A program made the translations under genes and the position numbers. From Streptomyces albofaciens JCM 4342 (GTDB lineage Bacteria; Actinomycetota; Actinomycetes; Streptomycetales; Streptomycetaceae), in assembly GCF_008634025.1 (NCBI RefSeq), contig NZ_PDCM01000001.1, forward strand, positions 3,814,501 through 3,878,500: a stretch of 64,000 bases of DNA, given 5' to 3'. The notes beneath the pieces are model-generated. The model had not been told where the DNA came from. It made no database searches and saw only the letters and a program-made list of their open reading frames with translations. Below are positions 24,550-32,854 of this stretch, one piece after another (within the stretch, counting starts at the first letter, position 1; each line of letters starts with the position of its first letter).

Positions 24550-25623
24550 TCAGGCGGTGTACTGGTACGCCGGGTACGTGATGTAGCCCGCGTCGCCGCC
24601 CTGGTAGTACGAGGCCTCGTCGACCGGGGCGATGGGCAGGCCGTTGCGCAGCCGTTCCACCAGGTCGGGGTTGGCGATGAAGGCCCGGCCGAAGCTGATC
24701 AGGTCGGCGCCGAGGCCGAGCCAGTGGTCGGCGGCGGCCCGGTCGGCCTGCTTCGGCCCCATCGGGACCGTCGGGTTGACGATCAGGGTGCCCGGCCACG
24801 CGCGGCGCAGCCCGACCAGTATCTCCTCCTCGGCCGTGGCCTCCAGGTGCACGTAGGCGAGGTCGAAGCGGGCGAGTTCGGCGAGCAGCGCCGCGTACAG
24901 CTCGGGGACCTCGGTCTCCGCCACGCCCCAGAAGGTGCCGCCGGGCGACAGCCTGATGCCGGTGCGGGCCGCGCCCACGGCGTCCACTGTGGCGGCGACC
25001 GCTTCGACGGCGAAACGGATGCGGTGGGCGACCGGGCCGCCGTAGGCGTCGGTGCGCAGATTGGCGTTGGAGGAGAGGAACTGCGAGATGAGGTAGCCGT
25101 TCGCGCCGTGCAGCTCGACCCCGTCGAACCCGGCGTCGACGGCGCGCCGGGCGGCCTCGGCGTACGAACGGGCCTGCTCGGGCACCTCGGCGGTCTCCAG
25201 GGCGCGGGGCACCGGCGCGGGCTGCGGCCCGGACGGGGTGAACACCTCGCCGACGGCGGCGACGGCGGACGGCCCGACCGGTTGCAGACCGGTGGTGTCG
25301 GGGTGCGAGACCCGGCCGCCGTGCATGATCTGGGCGAAGATGCGCCCGCCGTTGATGTGCACGGCGTCGGTGACGGGCCGCCAGGCGGCCACCTGCTCGT
25401 CGGTGTACAGGCCGGGCGTCCCCGGGTTGGACTGCCCGAGCAGGCTCGGCTGCACCCCCTCGCTGACGATCAGTCCGGCGCTGGCCCGCTGGGCGTAGTG
25501 CACGGCCATCGACGGGGTGGCCAGGCCGCCGGCCGCGGCCCTGACCCGGGTCATCGGTGCCATCACGACGCGGTTGGGCAGCTCCAGGCCGCCGAGGTCA
25601 TGGCGGTCGAACAGCGTGGTCAT
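24550..25623 (-). CDS. Old Yellow Enzyme-family alkene reductase
   Basis: A 357-residue FMN TIM-barrel enzyme that reduces activated C=C bonds with NAD(P)H. Seen are NRVVMAPMTR (17-26), FAQIMHGGR (96-104) and the substrate-binding HGANGY with His172, Asn175 and Tyr177. Further motifs are RTDAYGGP, then the phosphate-binding LISFGRAFIANPDLV, and the usual terminal YITYPAY. AAGGAG precedes the ATG by 7 nt. It is divergent from the MerR gene, which likely senses an electrophile and controls it. Confidence 0.95.
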   Translation of the reverse strand: MTTLFDRHDLGGLELPNRVVMAPMTRVRAAAGGLATPSMAVHYAQRASAGLIVSEGVQPSLLGQSNPGTPGLYTDEQVAAWRPVTDAVHINGGRIFAQIMHGGRVSHPDTTGLQPVGPSAVAAVGEVFTPSGPQPAPVPRALETAEVPEQARSYAEAARRAVDAGFDGVELHGANGYLISQFLSSNANLRTDAYGGPVAHRIRFAVEAVAATVDAVGAARTGIRLSPGGTFWGVAETEVPELYAALLAELARFDLAYVHLEATAEEEILVGLRRAWPGTLIVNPTVPMGPKQADRAAADHWLGLGADLISFGRAFIANPDLVERLRNGLPIAPVDEASYYQGGDAGYITYPAYQYTA

Positions 25624-25692
25624 GCCGGAACTCCTTCGTACGGATCACACGGTCACCGGCCCGTGGCGGCGGGCCCGACCGGTACGCTAAAA

Positions 25693-25712
25693 CCTGACAT
25701 CAATGTGAGAGG
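25693..25712. promoter_or_regulatory. candidate MerR operator between alkene reductase and merR
   Basis: Imperfect dyad with core ACAT-CA-ATGT flanked by CCTG and GAGAGG, about 40 bp from the MerR ATG and 70 bp from the reductase ATG. Position fits a MerR-type site in a spacer; symmetry is only partial. Confidence 0.35.
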
Positions 25713-25749
25713 CAAGCCCTGTGACCAAGGGCACAGCGGGGAGGCGCGC

Positions 25750-26124
25750 ATGCGGATCGGCGAACTCGCGGCGCGGACCGGGGTCAGTGTCCGGTCGCTG
25801 CGCTATTACGAGGAGCAGGGGCTGCTCACCAGCACCCGCAGCGCCGGCGGGCAGCGGCACTACACCGAGTACGAGGTCGAGCGGGTCGCCTTCATCCAGC
25901 GCCTGTACGCGGCCGGGCTGTCCAGCCGCACCATCATCGAACTGCTGCCGTGCGTGGACGCACCCAGCGCCGCGCACTCCCACGCCGCCCTCGAACGCAT
26001 GGCCGTCGAACGCGAACGGCTCTCCGCCCACATCGAGGACCTGCTGCGTACCCGCGACGCGCTGGACGCGCTGATGGCCGCGGCGCAGGACCACCGTGAC
26101 GCCGCCTGCCGGGCCGCGGTGTGA
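25750..26124 (+). CDS. MerR-family transcriptional regulator
   Basis: A 124-residue regulator. The winged helix is MRIGELAARTGVSVRSLRYY, then EEQGLLTSTRSAGGQRHYTE. A dimerisation coiled coil runs from about 80 to 115 (ALERMAVERERLSAHIEDLL). A single Cys (in ELLPCVDAP) and a C-terminal Cys are the only thiols, so metal sensing is not evident; an organic effector is more likely. GGGAGG lies 5 nt upstream of ATG 25750. Confidence 0.93.
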   Translation: MRIGELAARTGVSVRSLRYYEEQGLLTSTRSAGGQRHYTEYEVERVAFIQRLYAAGLSSRTIIELLPCVDAPSAAHSHAALERMAVERERLSAHIEDLLRTRDALDALMAAAQDHRDAACRAAV

Positions 26125-26197
26125 GGGCGCGGGTTCCGACCCGTCGGACGCGCAGCGCCGGGTGGCCGTGAGGGATGCGATCCGGCGGGGAGACCGG

Positions 26198-26317
26198 CCA
26201 CGGAGCCACGCGTCTCCGGCCACGGGATCACGCCTCCCCGATCACGGGACCACGCCTCCCGCCCACGAGATCACGCCTCCCCGACCACGGGATCACGTCT
26301 CTCCACCCACGGGATCA
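26198..26317. repeat. 22-bp tandem direct repeats, about 5.5 copies
   Basis: Units start at about 26198, 26220, 26242, 26263, 26285 and 26307 and are 21-22 bp long. Each has the pattern YCACGGGATCACGCCTCCC with a few changes; the last copy is cut short. They sit in the 383-bp gap between merR and the LAL regulator gene, ending about 190 bp before the latter. The remainder of the gap shows nothing else recognisable. Confidence 0.85.
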
Positions 26318-26507
26318 GCTGTGGCCCCGGCGGGGGACATGGTCCGGGCCGACGGCGGCCGGGCCGCCCGGGCCGCCTGTCGCGCACCACGACCATGAGG
26401 GAGTGGCAGCTCATCGCCCCTTGTCCACATGCTGATACGCGCGGCGAGACGCAACCTCGGCCCCGGCGCCGCCGTCTGGCAGGGCGAGCAAGGGAGTAAG
26501 GGGTCAG

Positions 26508-29432
26508 ATGAACGACGGTTGCAGGGGGGACCGGGCCGTCCGGGACAATCCGCGGGAGGTGGGACCCGTCCAGCCGGGCCACGAGGGCCCGCTGCCCTTG
26601 GCCGGGCGCGCCACCGAGCTGGCGGCGCTCGACGAGGTGGCGGAAGAGGTACTGGCGGGGCAGACCCGCGTCGTACAGCTCGCGGGCAACGCGGGCATGG
26701 GCAAATCGGCCCTGCTGCACCACTGGCTGGACGGCGTCCGGCGGTTCCGGGACGTGCGGGTGCGCTGCCACCGGCTCCGGCGTGATTTCGCCTTCGGCAC
26801 GGTGCGGCGGCTGCTGCACCCCCTGGTCGCGGCGGCCGGTGAGCAGGAACGCCGGACGCTGCTCGAAGGGGTGGGGGACACGGTGCCGCGCATCCTCGAC
26901 CCGGAAGGGCCCTGGGGCGGCGACCCGGAGGCGTACGCCGACGCCGCCGAGACGCTGGCCGGACTGGACCGCCTCGCCTTCCGGCTGGCCCGCCGGGAGC
27001 CGCTGCTGCTGGCGGTCGACGATCTGCAGTGGATCGATCCGCCGTCGCTGCGGTGGCTGGCGCACCTGGTCCACCGGGCGGACACCCACCCGATCCTGGT
27101 GGCCGTCACCACCCGTACCGGAGAGCGCCCGGCGCCCGGCGATCTGTACGACGCCCTGGTGCACCCCGCCGCCTGCCGCACCCTCAACCTGGAGCCGCTG
27201 GGGCCGGCGGACGTGGCGCGGCTGGTGGCGCTGGAATTCGGCGAGCCCCGGCCGGACCCGTCGTTCTGCGCCGCCTGTCACGCCGCCACGGACGGGCACC
27301 CGCTCTTCCTGCGCGCTCTGCTGTGCGACGCGCGTCGCGGCGGCGTCCGGCCCACGGGGGAGGACCGGGACCGGATCAGGAGCTTCGGCCTGCCCACGCT
27401 CCTGCGCGAGGTACGGCACCGGGTGGGCCAGGGGTCCCCGGCCGTGGCCGAGCTGGCGCGCGGACTGGCGGTCCTGGGCGACGGGACGCCGTGGCCGCTG
27501 CTCGCGGCGTACTGCGGCACCGGTGAGGCGGTGGTGCGTTCGGCGGGGGCGGAACTGCACGCCCTGGGGCTGCTGGGGGCCGGGGACGAGCCGCGCTTCG
27601 TCCACCGGGTGGTACGGGAGGCCGTACTGGCGGAGTGGACGCCCCAGGAGGTGGGCGCGGCCCACGCGAACGCGGCCCAGGTACTGCACCTGAGCGGGCG
27701 CCCCGACGAGGAGGTGGCCGCGCACGTGATGGCGGCCGGCACGGTGTCCGGCGACTGGCCGATGGCGGTCCTGCGCCGGGCCGCCGGGGAAGCGCTGCGC
27801 CGGGGCGCGCCCGAGACCGCCGTGACGTATCTGCGGCACGCGGTCTTCCAGCCCGCCACCCCGGCCGAGCACGCCCGGGTGCTCCTGGAACTGGCCGTCG
27901 CCGCCAGCCACTACGACACCGGACTCGCGGTGTCGTACAGCACCGCCGCGTTGGAGAACCTCACGGACGACGCCGCCCGCTCCAAGGCCGTCGCGGTACT
28001 GGCCTGTTCCCAGCTGATGTCGCGCGGCGGACCCGCCGGCAGCCCCGACCTGGCGCGCCTGGCCACGGAGCTGAGCGCGCGTACCGGTGCAGCCGCCGGG
28101 GACCGCGAGACCTTGCTGCGGATGCGGGCGCTGATCGAATGGCTGCGGTTCGAACGCCCCTCGGTCCGGGTCACGGCCCGGACCGAGGAACACGCCGCCG
28201 TCGGCCCGGACGTGCACACGCCCGGGGAGCGGCAGCTGCTCGCCGTCCGCGCCTTCGCGGCCTTGCGGGCGGGCGAGCCGGCCGACCGGGTCACCGACCT
28301 GGTCGACCGGGCCCAGGCGAACGCACCGGCGCTCTCCCACGACCTCTTCCCGCTGCACTACTTCGTCGCCCGGTCGCTGCTCTACCTGGACGACCTCGAC
28401 GCGGCCGACGACCTGTGCGGCCGGCTGCTGGACGGGACGAAGGACCGGGGGATGGCGCTGCTGGCCTCCTCCCTGATGGTCTACCGGGCCGCCGTCGAAC
28501 TGCGCCGGGGGCACGTGGCGCGGGCCGCCGCGGTGGCGCGAACCGCCGCCGAGCGGCCCCACGCGCACGGCGAACCGCCGTACCGCATGACGCTGGACAC
28601 CATCACCATCGACATCCTCCTGGCCCAGGGCGACCTGGAAGGCGCCGAGCGCCTCGCTGCCCTCCACACCGCGGTGGACTCGGCCGAGCCGTCGTGGGAG
28701 TGGCCGCGGTTTCTCCTGAGCCTCGCGTCGCTGCGCTCAGCTCAAGGGGACCACCGTGGCGCGCTGACACTGCTGCGCGAGAGCGGCCGGCATTTCGAGG
28801 CGGCGGGCGTCGCCAGCCCGGCGATCGGCCCGTGGCGCTCGCGCGCCGCCGCCGTCAGCCTCCGGCTGGGGTACGGGCGCGACGCACGGGTGCTCGCCGA
28901 GGAAGAACTGGAACGGGCACGCCGCTGCCGGATACCGCGCACCATCGGCGTGGCCCTGCATGCCGTCGGCCGGGCCACCGAGGGGACGCGCGGTCTGGAA
29001 CTCGTGGCGGAGGCGGTAAGCGTCCTGGAGCAGACGCCCGCCGAACTGGAATTGGCGCGAGCCTTGCACACGTTCGGCCGTGCCCTGCTGCGGCGCGGTG
29101 ACAAGCCCGGTGCCCGTACGGCATTGCGCCGAGGTCTGGAACTCGCCGCCAGATGCGGAGCCTCCGCACCGGCCCGCAGCCTCCAGCAGCAGCTTCACGA
29201 AGCGGGCGGCCGGACAGTCGGTCCCTGTTTCCTGACCGCCGGTGAGGAACGTGTCGCTGCACTGGCCGCCGATGGGTGGAGCAACAAGCAGATCGCCGAG
29301 CACCTGCACGTCTCCCTGCGCACCGTCGAAACCCATCTGACCGCCGCTTACCGCAAGTTGGGCATCGGCGGAAGGCACGCCTTGGCCGAGGCGCTGAAGA
29401 GCGTGGCCTGTCTGGTGCCCAGCCGCCGCTGA
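26508..29432 (+). CDS. LAL-type LuxR-family transcriptional regulator (AAA ATPase + HTH)
   Basis: A 974-residue regulator of the large ATP-binding LuxR (MalT-like) class. N-terminal AAA/ATPase: Walker A GNAGMGKS at 60-67 and Walker B LLLAVDDLQWID near 170. A long alpha-helical, TPR-like middle follows. The C-terminal LuxR helix-turn-helix reads LTAGEERVAALAADGWSNKQ, then IAEHLHVSLRTVETHLTAAY. Such proteins often activate secondary-metabolite or carbohydrate genes on effector binding. The start has a GGGAG/AAGGGG purine run about 7-17 nt upstream. The next gene downstream (AEC transporter, 200 bp) is a possible target. Confidence 0.95.
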   Translation: MNDGCRGDRAVRDNPREVGPVQPGHEGPLPLAGRATELAALDEVAEEVLAGQTRVVQLAGNAGMGKSALLHHWLDGVRRFRDVRVRCHRLRRDFAFGTVRRLLHPLVAAAGEQERRTLLEGVGDTVPRILDPEGPWGGDPEAYADAAETLAGLDRLAFRLARREPLLLAVDDLQWIDPPSLRWLAHLVHRADTHPILVAVTTRTGERPAPGDLYDALVHPAACRTLNLEPLGPADVARLVALEFGEPRPDPSFCAACHAATDGHPLFLRALLCDARRGGVRPTGEDRDRIRSFGLPTLLREVRHRVGQGSPAVAELARGLAVLGDGTPWPLLAAYCGTGEAVVRSAGAELHALGLLGAGDEPRFVHRVVREAVLAEWTPQEVGAAHANAAQVLHLSGRPDEEVAAHVMAAGTVSGDWPMAVLRRAAGEALRRGAPETAVTYLRHAVFQPATPAEHARVLLELAVAASHYDTGLAVSYSTAALENLTDDAARSKAVAVLACSQLMSRGGPAGSPDLARLATELSARTGAAAGDRETLLRMRALIEWLRFERPSVRVTARTEEHAAVGPDVHTPGERQLLAVRAFAALRAGEPADRVTDLVDRAQANAPALSHDLFPLHYFVARSLLYLDDLDAADDLCGRLLDGTKDRGMALLASSLMVYRAAVELRRGHVARAAAVARTAAERPHAHGEPPYRMTLDTITIDILLAQGDLEGAERLAALHTAVDSAEPSWEWPRFLLSLASLRSAQGDHRGALTLLRESGRHFEAAGVASPAIGPWRSRAAAVSLRLGYGRDARVLAEEELERARRCRIPRTIGVALHAVGRATEGTRGLELVAEAVSVLEQTPAELELARALHTFGRALLRRGDKPGARTALRRGLELAARCGASAPARSLQQQLHEAGGRTVGPCFLTAGEERVAALAADGWSNKQIAEHLHVSLRTVETHLTAAYRKLGIGGRHALAEALKSVACLVPSRR

Positions 29433-29634
29433 ATCGCCCCCCTGGCCGCCTCCGACCGACTCCCCGGATTCGACCTCCGCCGTCGTTTCTTCTGCCGCCC
29501 AACTCGCGGTCCCCCGAGAAAACTTCGTGCCGAACCACCGATCCGTGACAGATGCTTGCCCCGCAGATGATCAGCATGCTCATACGGCAAGGCACGAGGC
29601 TCCTTCACGGGGCCGCAACAGCGGGGGCACACAC

Positions 29635-30585
29635 ATGGAAGCGCTGGACGCGCTCGGAAAACTGGCGCCGGTGGTACTGGCCTTCGGGTGTGGGGTCGTC
29701 CTCGCGAAACGCAAGGTGGTGCCGGCCGAAAGTTCCAAGGTCTTCGCCGACTACGCCTTTCTGTTCGCGGTTCCGTGCTTCCTGTTCGGCAACATCTACC
29801 GGAGCGATCTGGGGGCCCTGTTCGACTGGCGGGCCATCGCGGGCTACGCGGCCGCGGCGGGCATCGCCGTCGTGCTGGCCGGCGCGCTCAGCCGGGCCTT
29901 CGGCGTGCGCGACCCGCGCGGCCTGGCGCTGCGCATCATGGCCGCGGTCCAGGTGAACACGGCCTACTTCGCCGTACCGGTGTTCATCATGCTGTTCGGG
30001 AACGCCGCACCGATCTTCCCCGTCCTGCTGTTCCAGGTCTGCGTCCTGTCCCTGATCATCATCTCGATCATGGAGCTGGGGCGTCCGGACCGCGGGGGAA
30101 CCCGGCGCACGCGGCTCACCTCGGCCGTCGCCGCCTCGCTGCTGACACCCGTCGTCATCGCCTGCAACGCGGGCATCGTGCTCAACCTCCTGTCCGTACC
30201 GCTGCCCGAGGTCGCCCTCGACAGCTTCGCGTTCGTCGGCGACAGCGCCTCTCCCGTGGCGCTGTTCGCCCTCGGACTGCACCTGGGCGGGATGGGGCTG
30301 ACGGTGCGGGGCACCACCGTCGAGGAGCTGTGGATCATAGCGTTCAAGTGCGTGGCCTTCCCTCTCCTGACCCTGGTCGTGGCCCGCCACGGCTTCGGTG
30401 TCGGGGGCGACTGGCTGCACTACCTGGTCCTGCTCGCCGCGATGCCCGCCCCGCAGAATCTGTTCATCTTCGCCCAGCGCTACGACGTGGGGGTCGACAT
30501 GTCCGCCGCCCTCGTCATCAAGAGCTCGGTCGTGGCCCTGCTGCTGCTTCCGCTGTGGGTGCAGTGGGCGGCGCACCCGGCCTGA
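29635..30585 (+). CDS. AEC-family (auxin efflux carrier-like) transporter
   Basis: A 316-residue membrane protein with about 8-10 predicted helices. It has the AEC layout: an N-terminal ALGKLAPVVLAFGCGVVLAK helix, YAFLFAVPCFLF, the conserved Asn-containing QVNTAYFAVPVFIML crossover, and in the second half SPVALFALGLHLGG and AAMPAPQNLFIFAQRY. The substrate is probably an organic acid or related metabolite. ATG 29635 is preferred over upstream in-frame codons, which add polar sequence ahead of the first helix. No strong ribosome site is visible. Confidence 0.88.
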   Translation: MEALDALGKLAPVVLAFGCGVVLAKRKVVPAESSKVFADYAFLFAVPCFLFGNIYRSDLGALFDWRAIAGYAAAAGIAVVLAGALSRAFGVRDPRGLALRIMAAVQVNTAYFAVPVFIMLFGNAAPIFPVLLFQVCVLSLIIISIMELGRPDRGGTRRTRLTSAVAASLLTPVVIACNAGIVLNLLSVPLPEVALDSFAFVGDSASPVALFALGLHLGGMGLTVRGTTVEELWIIAFKCVAFPLLTLVVARHGFGVGGDWLHYLVLLAAMPAPQNLFIFAQRYDVGVDMSAALVIKSSVVALLLLPLWVQWAAHPA

Positions 30586-30636
30586 CGGTCGTGCCGTACG
30601 GACGCGGGTACGCGTGCCGGTGCCGGGGCCGGCCGT

Positions 30637-31917
30637 TCACGAGGCGCCGAGCCTGCTCACCAGGGCACGCGCTGTGGAGCGCGCGGCGTGCGCGGTCTCG
30701 ATGGCGCGCGTACGCGCCTGGAAGCCGGCTTGCCGCCGAAAGCCGATCGAACGGCGTCCGGGCCCGCGCCGGAGCAGGTCCTGGTAGAGGTCCTGGTGCC
30801 GCTCGGCGATGAGCGTGGGATCGAAGCGGGCCGAATTCCGCAGGGCCGCCTGGCCCATGCGCCGGCGCAGCCGATCGTCCCCGACGAGCTTGAACAGCGC
30901 CGCGGCCATGCCGTCGACGCGGCCGGTGGGCACCAGCCAGCCGTCGACGCCGTCCTCGATGATCTCACGCGGCCCGACCGGGCAGTCCGTGGAAACCACG
31001 GGCAGTCCACACCGCATCGCCTCGACAATGGTCATGCCGAACGACTCGCGGTCGGAAGCCGAGACGGCGATCGACCCTTTCACCCATTCCGGTTCGAGCG
31101 GGTCGACCTTGCCCATGAGTTGTACCCGGCCAGGCAGCCCGAGTTCGCCGATCAGAGCGGTGAGGGACGCCCTCTCATTTCCTGTGGTATCGCCTTCGCC
31201 GAAGATCCGGAGCTGCCAGTCCGGGTGTGCGCCGGCCACTTCGGCGAACGCCTTGATCAGGAGGTCGTACCGCTTGAGCGGAATCAGCCGGCCCGCCGCG
31301 AGAATGACCCTGCCGCTGCCGTCGGCAGGCTCGACGGACGCCCGGGGGACGCTGTTCGGTATCGCCTCCACCCGTACTCCCGGGAGTTTGAGCCGCCGAT
31401 ACGTCCGGGCGTCGGATTCGGACACCGTGGTGATGGCGTCCAACAGCTGATAGCGGTGGCGTATCTCGTGCCGCAGCCGGAAGCCGTGTCCCGAGAACGT
31501 CAGGTGCTCCTGCCCGACGCGGATGCCGGCCGCGCGTGTCTGGCGGGCGATGTGCGTGTTCAGGCCGGGCCGGGTCCCGATGACCACATCGGCCTCCAAC
31601 CGCGACAGGTGGGCGCCGATACGGGAATCCGTGAGACGGCTGTACTGCCGGTGCCGTCCGTCCGCGCGAGGGAAAATCCTGGCGGGCTCCGCGTGGCGGG
31701 GGTCGTCGCCCTCGAAACCGGCGGACGCGGCACGCAGATCCACGAGGTGGGTCAGGCGGACCTTCGCCGGCACCTCCATGACCGGAACCTCGCGGTGCCG
31801 GAACACCGAGACGATCTCCACATCATGCTGCTCGGCCAAAACCGAAGCGAGGTTGTACGTGGCCCGGACCGTGCCGCCGATGCCATAGGCATTGTGAACG
31901 AGGAAGACCATGTGCAT
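30637..31917 (-). CDS. GT4-family glycosyltransferase
   Basis: A 426-residue GT-B glycosyltransferase. The N-terminal domain opens HMVFLVHNAYGIGGTVRATY, containing the acceptor-side glycine loop. The C-terminal domain has ILAAGRLIPLKRYDLLIKAF, then the nucleotide-sugar EX7E region with SASDRESFGMTIVEAMRCGL and PVVSTDCPVGPREII. Likely role: transfer of a sugar to a surface polymer or lipid. It diverges from the response-regulator operon across 244 bp and converges on the AEC gene. Confidence 0.93.
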   Translation of the reverse strand: MHMVFLVHNAYGIGGTVRATYNLASVLAEQHDVEIVSVFRHREVPVMEVPAKVRLTHLVDLRAASAGFEGDDPRHAEPARIFPRADGRHRQYSRLTDSRIGAHLSRLEADVVIGTRPGLNTHIARQTRAAGIRVGQEHLTFSGHGFRLRHEIRHRYQLLDAITTVSESDARTYRRLKLPGVRVEAIPNSVPRASVEPADGSGRVILAAGRLIPLKRYDLLIKAFAEVAGAHPDWQLRIFGEGDTTGNERASLTALIGELGLPGRVQLMGKVDPLEPEWVKGSIAVSASDRESFGMTIVEAMRCGLPVVSTDCPVGPREIIEDGVDGWLVPTGRVDGMAAALFKLVGDDRLRRRMGQAALRNSARFDPTLIAERHQDLYQDLLRRGPGRRSIGFRRQAGFQARTRAIETAHAARSTARALVSRLGAS

Positions 31918-32118
31918 GGGGCGCCTAACCTTCGAAAGCGTCGTGAGTCCGGGCCGTCTCCCTTCCCGGAATGCGCGGCCGACGGTGCGGCGCGGGAATG
32001 CGTGACGCGGCTTCCCGGTACGGCGCCGGAAGGGCTGGGGGCCGCATTCTGCGCACACCGACCCGAAGAAAACCTGAAGGTCCGAAGCCGGTGTCCGGCC
32101 CGGCGGGAAGCCTGAAGA

Positions 32119-32130
32119 TTTCTTAAGAAA
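32119..32130. promoter_or_regulatory. perfect AT-rich palindrome upstream of the response regulator
   Basis: TTTCTTAAGAAA, 31 bp before the GTG of the response regulator gene. A CCTGAAG heptamer occurs immediately before it (32111) and again at about 32072. Such sites often bind OmpR-family regulators; autoregulation is inferred. Confidence 0.45.
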
Positions 32131-32161
32131 GCGGAGCGAAGAATGTGCCAGGCTTGAAGAT

Positions 32162-32854
32162 GTGCATCGCATTCTGCTCATCGAGGACGATCCCCAGGTC
32201 GGCCCTGCCATTCGGCGGGGCCTGACCGCCGAGGGCTACGCCGTGGACCTCGCCACCGACGGCGTCACCGGCCTGGAATGCGCGCTGGCCGGGGATCACG
32301 ACGTCATCGTCCTGGACGTGATGCTGCCCCGCCTCCACGGCTACGGGGTGTGCGGCCGGCTGCGGGCCGCCGGCGTCACCACGCCCGTACTGATGCTGAC
32401 CGCGAAGGACGGCGAACACGACGAAGCCGAGGGCCTGGACACCGGCGCCGACGACTACCTCACCAAGCCGTTCTCCTACGTCGTCCTCCTCTCCCGGCTG
32501 CGGGCCCTCCTGCGGCGCGGCGGCCGCACCGGCGCCTCACCCGTGCTGCGTCACGGGGACCTGTGGGCCGACCTGACCACCCGCCGGGCCGGCCGCGGCA
32601 CCACCGCCGTCCACCTCACCGGCAAACAGTTCGGCGTGCTGGTCGCGCTGATCCGCGCCGAGGGGCGGGTGCTGTCCAAGGGCGAGATCCTCGACGAGGT
32701 GTGGGACCCGGCCTTCCGCGGTGACGCCTCGATCGTCGAGGTGTACGTCTCCGCTCTCCGCCGTAAGATCGACGCCCCTTGGGGGACACGTTCGATCGAA
32801 ACCGTCCGCGGTTACGGCTACCGGCTCGCCCCCACCGGGAGCACCGGTGAGTGA
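32162..32854 (+). CDS. OmpR/PhoB-family response regulator
   Basis: A 230-residue regulator. Receiver domain: acidic pair Asp9/Asp10, phosphoacceptor Asp52 in VIVLDVMLP, Thr in LMLTAKDG and Lys in LTKPFSY. The C-terminal winged helix ends SIVEVYVSALRRKIDAPWG, then SIETVRGYGYRLAP. The gene overlaps the following kinase gene by 8 bp and starts the RR-kinase-GT39 operon. The GTG start has no strong ribosome site. Confidence 0.95.
   Translation: MHRILLIEDDPQVGPAIRRGLTAEGYAVDLATDGVTGLECALAGDHDVIVLDVMLPRLHGYGVCGRLRAAGVTTPVLMLTAKDGEHDEAEGLDTGADDYLTKPFSYVVLLSRLRALLRRGGRTGASPVLRHGDLWADLTTRRAGRGTTAVHLTGKQFGVLVALIRAEGRVLSKGEILDEVWDPAFRGDASIVEVYVSALRRKIDAPWGTRSIETVRGYGYRLAPTGSTGE

Noticed and set aside
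26198..26317. CRISPR array
   Set aside because: The 22-bp units abut with no unique spacers and no cas genes are present.
26271..28667. A 798-codon leftward open frame
   Set aside because: Antisense to the LAL regulator, rich in His/Arg/Gly/Val with no domains; a shadow of its codon bias.
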